From: Nostoc sp. WHI
GTDB taxonomy: Bacteria; Cyanobacteriota; Cyanobacteriia; Cyanobacteriales; Nostocaceae
Reading direction: 5' to 3'
NCBI RefSeq assembly: GCF_015714725.1
Contig: NZ_WBKM01000352.1
Coordinates: 1 to 44,645, forward strand
DNA length: 44,645 nucleotides
Part shown: positions 17,832 to 24,504 of the stretch, piece by piece
How positions within the stretch are numbered: position 1 is the first letter of the stretch
Layout: each line of letters starts with the position of its first letter
Made by a program: the position numbers and the translations under genes
Notes under the pieces: generated by a model
Seen by the model: the letters and a program-made list of their open reading frames with translations, nothing else
The model's database searches: none
What the model was told of the DNA's origin: nothing

Positions 17832-18152
17832 TTAATTATCTTCAAAATTGCGAATTGCGAATTGCGAATTGCGAATTGGTTTATGTCTCATATATCCCCT
17901 ACTAATCCGAGGGACGCTGACAAACTTACCGAAAAAGTCTTTATTTGTAGAAATTGTCCACCATGTTGCCCATCCCCAAGCAATACTTAATCCTGTACCT
18001 AACCAACTTGTTTTCAGCAAATAATTAAAGATAAATACATTGACTACTGCTATTAATGTCCAGGGAAATATTTGGTCGGCAGGGAATGGCCCTAATCTTG
18101 GTCTTTCTCCTAAAATCCGATTCACTGTACGAAAACCATGTTTCTCTGACAT
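17832..18152 (-). CDS. VirB3-like membrane protein
   Basis: A 106-residue protein with a short N-terminus, two closely spaced hydrophobic helices (about 27-45, PWTLIAVVNVFIFNYLL; 52-68, TGLSIAWGWATWWTI) and a basic C-terminus. VirB3/TraL proteins have this form and lie directly before virB4, as here. The last residues (IRNSQFAIRNFEDN) are translated from AATTGCG repeats at 17847-17878, so the tail comes from invasion of the 3' end by a tandem repeat that supplied a new stop codon. The usual VirB3 end would be near residue 92. Confidence 0.75.
   Translation of the reverse strand: MSEKHGFRTVNRILGERPRLGPFPADQIFPWTLIAVVNVFIFNYLLKTSWLGTGLSIAWGWATWWTISTNKDFFGKFVSVPRISRGYMRHKPIRNSQFAIRNFEDN
17847..17878. 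repeat. Tandem AATTGCG repeat inside the VirB3-like gene
   Basis: Four AATTGCG units plus a partial fifth. The same heptamer repeats occur at 6-39 and 19217-19243. The array is read through in frame and encodes the C-terminal residues of the VirB3-like protein, ending 13 bases before the stop codon. Confidence 0.85.
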
Positions 18153-18172
18153 ATTTATTGATTTAATAAAGA

Positions 18173-18218
18173 GTTATCAGCTATTAATCCAAATGCGTAT
18201 TTATCAATAACTGATAAC
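18173..18218. repeat. Inverted repeat between pilin-like and VirB3-like genes
   Basis: GTTATCAG at 18173-18180 pairs perfectly with CTGATAAC at 18211-18218, with 30 bases between. It lies in the 79-bp gap between the pilin candidate and the VirB3-like gene. It could form an mRNA hairpin that sets the relative yield of pilin and downstream genes. The same heptamer-type word (AGTTATCA) recurs near 28274. Confidence 0.5.
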
Positions 18219-18231
18219 CTGTAAAGCTTTT

Positions 18232-18819
18232 TTACTGAACAATCAAACCAGTAATTAAATCTCCAACAAAAACTGCCATAACTATGATTAATGGAGTTCT
18301 TGCTAGTGTCTGCCAGTCTTCATCATTCCGGGCAGATTGAATAATCCGAACTAAACTGATCCCAACATATAATAGGAATAAAGCTCTCAATACATTGAAA
18401 AAAAGTGCGATAACTTCTGATGTTTGTCCATTGTTGGCATTACCAAAAGTGGTGGTCATCCAAGTTTGAGCATTATTGAAAAACTGAGCATTAGCTGGAG
18501 CCGCCGCAAAATCAATTAGACAAATTACTGCTAACAGCGCAAACAAGACAGCATAGAGATTAACTCCATACTTTCGTTGTAGTTTATCGAAGTTAGTAAA
18601 TAATGCTTGTGACTGTTTTGGCAAGGCAATCACGATGGCAGACGCAATCATAAATCCACCCATCAATATATTGTGGACGGACATCTCTGCTATCATCAAC
18701 ACACCAGTCACACCCATGAGTGTAAGTGTGCTTTTTTTCGCCCTGTCATTCTTAGAGTCAGGTAAAAGTGTTCCTGTTGCTGAAGCAGCAAAATCTGTGT
18801 ATCCGTAGTCAGTACGCAT
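18232..18819 (-). CDS. VirB2-like pilin candidate with N-terminal membrane extension
   Basis: A 195-residue membrane protein, first gene of the transfer operon. The C-terminal 90 residues look like a VirB2/TrbC pilin: a cleavable-type segment (LFALLAVICLIDFAAAPANAQFF, possible cut after ANAQ at about residue 111), then two helices (ALFFNVLRALFLLYVGISLV and PLIIVMAVFVGDLITGLIV) flanking a short polar loop. The first 90 residues carry two more helices and are unusual for a pilin. The protein may be processed internally, or may be a membrane protein unrelated to pilin. AGGAG lies 11 bases before the ATG. The gene position before VirB3 and VirB4 supports VirB2. Confidence 0.55.
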   Translation of the reverse strand: MRTDYGYTDFAASATGTLLPDSKNDRAKKSTLTLMGVTGVLMIAEMSVHNILMGGFMIASAIVIALPKQSQALFTNFDKLQRKYGVNLYAVLFALLAVICLIDFAAAPANAQFFNNAQTWMTTTFGNANNGQTSEVIALFFNVLRALFLLYVGISLVRIIQSARNDEDWQTLARTPLIIVMAVFVGDLITGLIVQ

Positions 18820-18849
18820 CTGCTTTCGTTCTCCTGAACGATGTCTTGA

Positions 18850-18877
18850 GGGATAGGCACATTCTTAAATAAGTCAA
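18850..18877 (-). promoter_or_regulatory. Candidate promoter of the transfer operon
   Basis: On the minus strand TTGACT (18872-18877) is followed after 16 bases by TATCCC (18850-18855), about 30 bp upstream of the pilin-like start codon. The -35 match is good and the -10 weak, so an activator may be needed. It is a candidate only. Confidence 0.3.
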
Positions 18878-18950
18878 CCCCAAAATCCACACACTCTGGT
18901 ACTGAAAAAAACAGAACTGTAGTACTGTAGCAATATTTCTAACAGTAATA

Positions 18951-18962
18951 ATCTACGTAGAT
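18951..18962. promoter_or_regulatory. Perfect 12-bp palindrome upstream of the transfer operon
   Basis: ATCTACGTAGAT is a perfect palindrome about 130 bp upstream of the operon start, suitable as an operator half-site pair for a dimeric regulator. A direct repeat of ACTGTAG (18916-18930) lies next to it. No regulator can be named. Confidence 0.4.
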
Positions 18963-19127
18963 AAAAATTCTTTGTTGTATTATCAGTCTTTGTGCTTGAT
19001 ATACTCACATCCTTAATCGTTTATTGGTATAAGTATTTGTGCAACATCTTCAGTAAGTGCCAAATATAGGGCATTGACTATTGGCTAGTTTTATGATTTG
19101 ACATATCGAAATTAGTTTTAACAAAGT

Positions 19128-19243
19128 CTGGGGATTTAAGTCCCCGTTACAAAACGTAATTGCGTTAGCGTAGCGGTAGCGAGTCCGCGTTCGCGCAGCG
19201 TCTCGTAGAGAGCGTCATGGGCGAAAAAGCGAATTGCGAATTG
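19128..19243. repeat. Cyanobacterial interspersed repeats in the 18820-19455 gap
   Basis: This 636-bp non-coding gap between the transfer operon and the lipoprotein gene holds a GGGGA/TCCCC hairpin (19130-19145), a GC-rich block (about 19160-19215, with TAGCGGTAGCGAGTCCGCG and TCGCGCAGCGTCTCG) typical of dispersed Nostoc repeats, and an exact copy (19217-19243) of the repeat at 6-32. I see no gene in the remainder. Confidence 0.65.
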
Positions 19244-19455
19244 ATTTAAGTATCCCTGCCCTCCATAAATTGAACTTTCCCTTCGATACCTCACCATGTT
19301 TTGCATCATAACTAAAAACTGTTAAAACTTGATTGCATGTATAGAACAAATATGTATAATACTTGCAGCTTGTACTTCAGCATTTGTTAGAAGTAGATAT
19401 TTGGTCAAGCAAGGAAATTGGGAATTAATTTTCATAATCATTTGTTGGAGTATTT

Positions 19456-20121
19456 ATGAGTAAAAGAAAAATATTTACAGCACTTGTTTCAATAGGTGTA
19501 GGACTATGCTTAGGAGCTTGCCAGTCTGATGCGGACAACGTTACTCAGGCAGAGAATGATTATGGGGCTAAGTTAACTGATGTGCAAAGCCAAAAAGATA
19601 AGGAAGTACAGGAGCAAATAAGGCAATATGTAGAAGAGACACCTAACTTATATAGAATAACTTGGAAGGTATGCGGAGATTATAGAAGTCGTCTGCGGGA
19701 TGGAGTAAGATGTAGCGAAACTAAAATTCCCAAAACTAAAGGATATGTTGATCCTGTTTACATCTGGGCAGCTAATGGGGTGCAGTTTGTTAATAAGCAA
19801 CACTTTGTTAATAGCTATTGGGCTACAGGATTGTTTGTCAAGTCTAAAGGATGCTTGAACTCAGGTAAGCCAAAACAAGAGCAATTTTATAATGTAAAGA
19901 ATTTCACCAGAGATAAAACGAATGCTGTTCCTACCGCAGCAAATGTGAAGATTGAAGCTCTGTCAAAGCAGGAAAAGCAAACAGTAGTAGAACAAGCCTT
20001 CAAGGACGCAGAAGTAGAAAATTATGCGCTGACAAATTTCGGTGTGTCAGCAACCACAGGATTAATACCCACTGGGAAAACTTGCTTGACTCTCGAAGAA
20101 TGGAAGAAGACGCAATCGTAA
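19456..20121 (+). CDS. Predicted lipoprotein of unknown function
   Basis: A 221-residue protein with a lipoprotein signal: charged MSKRK, hydrophobic stretch and lipobox LGAC with C22 as the likely lipid anchor. The mature part starts with an acidic, Gln-rich helix and has further cysteines (WKVCGDYRSRLRDGVRCSE, KGCLNSG, KTCLTLEE) that may form disulphides. No family is recognised. GGAG lies 6 bases before the ATG. It is alone on the plus strand, divergent from the transfer operon; entry exclusion or surface roles are possible but unsupported. Its stop codon overlaps the end of a rep gene remnant on the other strand, so it may have arrived by recombination into that gene. Confidence 0.75.
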   Translation: MSKRKIFTALVSIGVGLCLGACQSDADNVTQAENDYGAKLTDVQSQKDKEVQEQIRQYVEETPNLYRITWKVCGDYRSRLRDGVRCSETKIPKTKGYVDPVYIWAANGVQFVNKQHFVNSYWATGLFVKSKGCLNSGKPKQEQFYNVKNFTRDKTNAVPTAANVKIEALSKQEKQTVVEQAFKDAEVENYALTNFGVSATTGLIPTGKTCLTLEEWKKTQS

Positions 20122-20330
20122 AAATCAGGCACAGTCGCTGAGAGCGATCGCAGTTCAGTCGCGGCGACTTCCTCCATCTCCAGCACACCAACCAACGCAA
20201 GTCTTGTCTCATTCTTTCTTAGATAAAGAAAATAATTTAACTTGTTGACCCCTTGTCCCCTGCTTGCGGTAAGTTAACTTTAACCCCAGTTGGTCTAACA
20301 ACAACCCCAACAGCCAAATTGGTTTGAGCA
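20118..20330 (-). pseudogene. Remnant of a second CyRepA-like replication gene
   Basis: Two blocks match the C-terminal part of the rep protein encoded at 24505-28032. Block 20218-20328 encodes 37 residues without interruption, 31 identical (for example KPIWLLG, QLGLKLT, RGQQVKLFSLSK). Block 20118-20186 encodes 23 residues, 15 identical (VLE, AA, ELRSL, VP, FY). About 100 residues that lie between these blocks in the intact protein are missing, a stop codon follows the first block, and the frame shifts before the second. Order and strand agree with the intact gene. This is the debris of a related replicon. Confidence 0.85.
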
Positions 20331-20537
20331 AAATTATTGAAATTCAACTTTTAAAACTTTCAGGTTAGGATTCACTCTTGGCTTTTCCTCATTATAAAAA
20401 TGCGTTGCGATGCGATTTAATTCCCAGCTATTGAATAAGAGTAATGCGGCTAAGAGCGATGTAGAGTGACCTCTACTCACGCGTTCGCTCCTTTGATAAA
20501 TTTGATTGAATTTGACGCGATATTATTGTGATTATAT

Positions 20538-21077
20538 CTACGCAGAAAGTTTTCCGAAAAAATCCACTTGAGACATAACTTGTGTGCGTATTGAATTAGC
20601 AGCCTTCTCTGCAATTTCTTCTCTATCAGAATCAGTAAGAACTACTGCAAGTAAGGATTTAAGAGCTTCTCGGTTAGATATAAACTCTTCATTGTATAAA
20701 TCATCTTGCAACAAAGTAGCTTCCAAGTGAGGTATTAGCTCAGACGAAGGGGATAGCAACCGCTCTTTAATGCGTACCCTTGCAGTTTCTGTTGCAGAAG
20801 TTGTACCTATACCTAAATCCCATGTTTCAATTATTAGCCTGACCTCGCGGTTGAGAGATACACGCAGCGTTGATAGGCGGCCAAATAAAGGAAGATTGAG
20901 CATTAAAGGTGGTAATGCATTACCCCAATCCAAACCAGCGCCAATCGTGCAATTTGCTTCATCTTCGATGCAAACAGCCTCTTCGAGCCATCCTTCACCA
21001 AAAAGTAAATCTATAGCTTCTTGGGTTGTTATTGACTCGTTTGCCTCAAAATTATCCTTTTGCTCTTGATGGTTCAT
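20538..21077 (-). CDS. Unknown protein paired with a GNAT gene
   Basis: A 179-residue acidic soluble protein without signal peptide or membrane helix. A hydrophobic/strand-rich middle (PPLMLNLPLFGRLSTLRVSL, VRLIIETWDLG) is followed by a helical C-terminus (ALKSLLAVVLTDSDREEIAEKAA). I do not recognise the family. It begins 21 bp after the GNAT-like gene on the same strand, so the two are probably co-transcribed. It could be the substrate or antidote of the acetyltransferase, as in GNAT toxin-antitoxin pairs, but no antitoxin DNA-binding fold is visible and the order (acetyltransferase first) is opposite to the usual one. Confidence 0.6.
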   Translation of the reverse strand: MNHQEQKDNFEANESITTQEAIDLLFGEGWLEEAVCIEDEANCTIGAGLDWGNALPPLMLNLPLFGRLSTLRVSLNREVRLIIETWDLGIGTTSATETARVRIKERLLSPSSELIPHLEATLLQDDLYNEEFISNREALKSLLAVVLTDSDREEIAEKAANSIRTQVMSQVDFFGKLSA

Positions 21078-21098
21078 AAATTTTTACCCGATCGGACT

Positions 21099-21647
21099 TT
21101 ATCTTCGTCTCAATACACCATACTCAAAGTAAACTAAATTCTCATATTCCTCTTCCGAACCGCAGTTCAACATGTTTTGTTTTTCGTAAAATCCTTCAGA
21201 CCTTGGTAAGGAATGCAACCCAACTCTACCTTCATACCCTAACTCAACACTTCTAATTCTTGCGAAATTTAACAGTGCTTGACCAACACCTTTGAATTGA
21301 GGTGGGCGTTGAATCTCGATTCGATTAATGGGGGCAGTGGCAATGCCATCAATATAAACTAACCTCTTACCAATATTCAACCGAGAACCGTGCATTTGTG
21401 TTTCTATTATCATCAATCCTTGAGTTTTGTTTTCGCACTCAACTGCGTAACCTTCAAGATTTTGTTGATTGCCAATATATCTTAATTTAAATATCCAGTC
21501 CCAGTATTTATCTTCTTGACTAAATAACCTTAATTTTTCGACCCACTCATTAACATAATCATCAACATGTCTTTGTTCTAAATCAACCAAATATGCTTCA
21601 ACAGTTGTATTATCAAAACCCCTTTTTAATTCAATTTTTCGCTGCAC
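21099..21647 (-). CDS. GNAT-type N-acetyltransferase-like protein
   Basis: A 182-residue protein whose C-terminal half fits the GNAT fold: strand YIDGIATAPINR, then QFKGVGQALLNFARIRSVELGY as the acetyl-CoA-binding loop and helix (the R/Q-x-x-G-x-G/A signature in the form FKGVGQA), strand GRVGLHSL, and SEGFYEKQNM at the place where many members have xxFYxkxGF. The acceptor is unknown. Translation starts at GTG 21647 with TAGGAG eight bases upstream. It is followed 21 bp later by the unknown 179-residue gene. The N-terminal 60 residues (LVDLEQRHVDDYVNEWVEKL) appear specific to this subfamily. Confidence 0.7.
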   Translation of the reverse strand: MQRKIELKRGFDNTTVEAYLVDLEQRHVDDYVNEWVEKLRLFSQEDKYWDWIFKLRYIGNQQNLEGYAVECENKTQGLMIIETQMHGSRLNIGKRLVYIDGIATAPINRIEIQRPPQFKGVGQALLNFARIRSVELGYEGRVGLHSLPRSEGFYEKQNMLNCGSEEEYENLVYFEYGVLRRR

Positions 21648-21736
21648 CTAAAGCTCCTAATTGTCATTATCTGCAATCACTCTATTCGGCGGGCGAGTCA
21701 GTGTAAATTCCGAAATTCTTGAAAAGAATAAAAATA

Positions 21737-22432
21737 CTAACTTACCGGCTGATATAATCCCGTATTTTCGTTAAATTCCCACCCTAATCCCGCTCTATCC
21801 TTGCCCTTACACCATGCTACAAAAAGCGGTGGGGGGAGTTTAATTCGCTCCTTGCGTACAGTTTCCTCACTTACACCAAGTCTCTTGGCTAAACCTTCTT
21901 CAGTTAACGGTTGCATTCTAGGAGTATGCGCTTTGAAGGATGAATTATTGTAGTACGATTTCTGTCCCCGCTTTTGTTGGTTGTTGAGATAGTCTTGAAT
22001 TTTGATAATTGCCTCAGCCAACTGTGTCATTCGGGCTGCCATTCTCTCCACTTTTTGTTCTAAATTGGCAAGATTATCAATTTCTGTAGTTTGATTACTA
22101 TTAAATTCACTTAAAAACTCTGACTCGAGCTTATCAAGTCGTGAGCAAATAGCTTTTATCATTTCATTGGTAGGATTGCTGTGACTATTGTGACTAGCAA
22201 CTAAGTACTTCTCTACACTTGCCTTAATCTTTGAGTCTAAGCGTTCGTCTAAATCGTTACCACCTATTGCATCAACCTTATCTTGGGAATCGCCTAAGTA
22301 GAGTTCGATAAATTCGATCAGCGTGGCTGTTGCTGTTGTGCCTTTTGAGTTGCAACAGGCGATAAACTGCTCCCACTTCCTTTGGTCACAGTTGAAAGAT
22401 GCTAATTTTTTTTTACGCCCTGTATTGCTCAT
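21737..22432 (-). CDS. Plasmid DNA-binding-type protein, coiled coil plus C-terminal HTH
   Basis: A 231-residue protein. The basic N-terminus (GRKKKLASFNCDQRKWEQFIACC) resembles a short ribbon-helix or helix region as found in plasmid copy or partition regulators. Residues about 85-160 form coiled-coil heptads (LDKLESEFLSEF, LEQKVERMAARMTQLAEAIIKIQDYL). The C-terminus has a helix-turn-helix (LTEEGLAKRLGVSEETVRKERIKL) followed by FVAWCKGKDRAGLGWEF, a pattern seen in cyanobacterial plasmid proteins. It probably dimerises through the coil and binds DNA. Function in replication control or partition is inferred from architecture and from nearby rep and recombinase genes. Confidence 0.6.
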   Translation of the reverse strand: MSNTGRKKKLASFNCDQRKWEQFIACCNSKGTTATATLIEFIELYLGDSQDKVDAIGGNDLDERLDSKIKASVEKYLVASHNSHSNPTNEMIKAICSRLDKLESEFLSEFNSNQTTEIDNLANLEQKVERMAARMTQLAEAIIKIQDYLNNQQKRGQKSYYNNSSFKAHTPRMQPLTEEGLAKRLGVSEETVRKERIKLPPPLFVAWCKGKDRAGLGWEFNENTGLYQPVS

Positions 22433-22441
22433 GTTCGCGTA

Positions 22442-22672
22442 TCATCTAGGTAAACTTGGACTGTCCACGCTTATTAAATCGTGTAATTCGTCATGATGAA
22501 TTACCTTGATGCTATCATCGCCAAATGTGTCAGCGCACTCTTCAAGCGATGTTTTTTATGAAGAGATGCTACTGCCAACGGCTACCATTGGCGATTGCAA
22601 ATAAATATAGATATCACCCCGTAGCAATTCCAGCATCAACCATCTTCGCCAGACATTAGGTATTAAATATTC
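22442..22672 (-). pseudogene. Decayed small gene with one in-frame stop
   Basis: A minus-strand frame stays open for 76 codons except for one TAA at 22556-22558. Before it the frame reads WLMLELLRGDIYIYLQ and SPMVAVGSSISS; after it KTSLEECADTFGDD and SIKVIHHDELHDLISV, ending at TGA just before the 231-residue gene. The composition looks coding. No family is recognised. It may be a gene disabled by one nonsense change, or chance. Confidence 0.4.
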
Positions 22673-22679
22673 TCAGTGA

Positions 22680-22799
22680 TTATGCTAATTGCTGAAAATA
22701 CCCATACTGCTCATCTGCATAATCGCTTGATTCCATTTCTTGTAGTTCACCGACCCATTCTCCTGCAAAGACGCACTCGCGTTCGGGGTAGAGAATAGG
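22680..22799 (-). pseudogene. C-terminal remnant of an unknown gene
   Basis: A 39-codon frame ending in TAA encodes a peptide with coding-like composition (PERECVFAGEWVGELQEM, then SSDYADEQYGYFQQLA). There is no start codon, and the upstream sequence turns into repeat-like, low-complexity DNA and then a MITE. It looks like the surviving 3' end of a displaced gene. Confidence 0.4.
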
Positions 22800-22904
22800 A
22801 AACAGGCAACAGTAGGATTGAAGCTCAAAGAAAAATTGCCTGTTCCCTTCTAAGAGAGAAAACCCTTGGATTTGAAGCCCCCTTCTTTAGGACGAGCGTT
22901 TAGG

Positions 22905-23053
22905 GGGAGCAACGCGAAAAAGTGAGATCGGGGTTTAATTCTCAGTTACATAGCTAGATTCTCAATAAAAACAGGTATTTCGCTGCGATCGCACTATTAA
23001 ACAGGTCATTTATACCCCTAATTTTTAGCACCTCACAAAATCGCGTTGCTCCC
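22905..23053. mobile_element. 149-bp MITE with 22-bp terminal inverted repeats
   Basis: The left end (22905-22926) starts GGGAGCAACGCGA and the right end (23032-23053) is its inverted copy; 18 of 22 positions match, the four differences being AAAA against TTTT. The element is flanked exactly by a 9-bp direct repeat GCGTTTAGG at 22896-22904 and 23054-23062, the expected target duplication. It has no gene inside. It must have been moved by a transposase encoded elsewhere; a 9-bp duplication suits several IS families. Confidence 0.85.
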
Positions 23054-23225
23054 GCGTTTAGGTATAGTTCTAAATCCCCGGACAAAACCTTTTCTTGCCT
23101 ATTCCCTATTCCCTTTTAAAAAACTTTAAATAGTCAACCCGCCAGTTAAATTCAGCAATCGCCGTTGCAAATCTTTTTCTTAATTCCCCACACCCAAAAA
23201 TAGCACCTCCCTCTACTACAAGTTA

Positions 23226-23248
23226 GCCGTGTATAAACGGCATTTTTT
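23226..23248 (+). terminator. Possible intrinsic terminator
   Basis: GCCGT (23226-23230) pairs with ACGGC (23237-23241) over a 6-base loop, followed by ATTTTTT. The stem is short and no gene ends before it, so it may end an unrecognised small RNA or be chance. Confidence 0.3.
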
Positions 23249-23311
23249 CGGAGGAAATACCCGGCTCTCAATCCGCAAGGGATAGTCAGTAATCGTATTG
23301 CTTATATCACC

Positions 23312-23345
23312 TTTCTGCGTATTAGGAGTGTACTATACGCAAAAA
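23312..23345. promoter_or_regulatory. Candidate recombinase site or operator before the integrase
   Basis: TTTCTGCGTAT (23312-23322) and ATACGCAAAAA (23335-23345) form an inverted pair of 11-bp arms, 10 of 11 matched, around a 12-bp spacer. It lies 120 bp upstream of the tyrosine recombinase. Such arms are what Xer/Cre-like enzymes bind, though their spacers are usually 6-8 bp. Confidence 0.4.
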
Positions 23346-23404
23346 ATGAGAACTTTTCCGTTGTGAAACAGTGAGTTGAAATGACCATTTGGGAGGACAA
23401 TAAA

Positions 23405-23449
23405 AATCAGACACTATAAAACCAGACGAAACTATACTTGTGTCTGATT
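23405..23449 (+). promoter_or_regulatory. Inverted repeat covering the integrase leader
   Basis: AATCAGACAC (23405-23414) pairs perfectly with GTGTCTGATT (23440-23449) with 25 bases between. It ends five bases before the AAGGGAG ribosome binding site, so it could act as an operator or as an mRNA hairpin controlling recombinase synthesis. Confidence 0.45.
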
Positions 23450-23467
23450 ATTAAGGGAGTAATAAAA

Positions 23468-24397
23468 ATGACGCTCTCTCTTGTCCACATAACAGCCCAT
23501 AGAAAAGCGATCGCTTCCTTGCCAGTAGCACAGGCGGAGGCGAAGTTGATTGGGTTGTGGTTGGAAGGAAAAGCAGAGTCATCTATCATCTCTTACCGAC
23601 GCTACATTAGGCGATTCCTGGAATTTTTGGACAAACCCCTCAAAAAAGTGACTTATGAAGACTTGGTAGAATACGCCAGTTGTTTTGGGGACAATGCCCA
23701 AAGTACAAAGCGGATATACATTGCCGCAGCAAAAAGCTTGATTAGTTTTGCTCATAAAATTGGATATCTCCCTTTTAATGTGGGTATGGCGCTAAAACTC
23801 GGTGAACTGCCGGATGTAATCAACGAACGGTATCTGGATGAGGCTGATATTAAATTGTTGGTAAGAGCAGCAAGTAAGCATTTAGCTGATGCTAAAACTC
23901 CTAAGCGCCAGTACACAGCCCTACGTAATTTGTTAATTATCAAACTCCTGTATCAGGCAGGGTTACGGGCAAGTGAAATCTGTGAGTTAACATGGGGAGA
24001 TTTGACACCCCGTGGTGAGAGTGGTCAAGTGTACGTGCGAAAAGCCAAGGGCAGCAAGAATCGGACAATTCTCATCAAGCAGAAACTCTGGGCGGAATTA
24101 ATGGAGTTCAAAGCTTCGGATCACGCTACTTCAGCAGTGTTTCCAAGTCAAAAAGGGGGACATTTAGACCGTCAAAACTTGCACCCGATTGTCAAAGTGA
24201 TCGCACTAGAAGCGGGATTAAGCGAACTGGTTTCGGCTCACTGGTTACGTCATGCCCACGGTTCTCACGCTATTGAGCGCGGGACTAATCCGGTACTGGT
24301 GAAAGAAACTTTGGGTCATGCCAATTTAGCCATCACCGATCGCTATCTCAAAGCTAGACCTAATGACAGTAGCGCTTTAAACTTGATGGATCTTTGA
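23468..24397 (+). CDS. Tyrosine recombinase, XerC/D-like
   Basis: A 309-residue site-specific recombinase of the size of XerC/D. The N-terminal SAM-like core-binding domain spans about residues 22-110 and the catalytic domain 120-300. The catalytic set is complete: R167 (AGLRASEICEL), K194 or neighbour (AKGSKNR), H258 and R261 (HWLRHAHG), H284 (LGHANLAIT) and nucleophile Y293 (DRYL). I start at ATG 23468, with AAGGGAG seven bases upstream; the earlier in-frame ATG at 23438 has no ribosome site. It is convergent with rep and preceded by palindromic sites. A role in plasmid dimer resolution or integration is likely. Confidence 0.93.
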   Translation: MTLSLVHITAHRKAIASLPVAQAEAKLIGLWLEGKAESSIISYRRYIRRFLEFLDKPLKKVTYEDLVEYASCFGDNAQSTKRIYIAAAKSLISFAHKIGYLPFNVGMALKLGELPDVINERYLDEADIKLLVRAASKHLADAKTPKRQYTALRNLLIIKLLYQAGLRASEICELTWGDLTPRGESGQVYVRKAKGSKNRTILIKQKLWAELMEFKASDHATSAVFPSQKGGHLDRQNLHPIVKVIALEAGLSELVSAHWLRHAHGSHAIERGTNPVLVKETLGHANLAITDRYLKARPNDSSALNLMDL

Positions 24398-24504
24398 CAT
24401 TTTGCATGACTTGTGAAAATGCAGCAGAAATTGGAACCAGTGGCATCAATTGCTACCGGAAACGAAACAAAAAACAGCTTTCAAATGCCAAAAAGATTTT
24501 TTCC

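Noticed and set aside
19456..20121. VirB7 role for the lipoprotein
   Set aside because: It is four to five times too long, on the opposite strand and outside the operon.
22800..22886. Extension of the gene remnant to 22886
   Set aside because: The frame is open but the DNA resembles dispersed intergenic Nostoc words and has no start codon.
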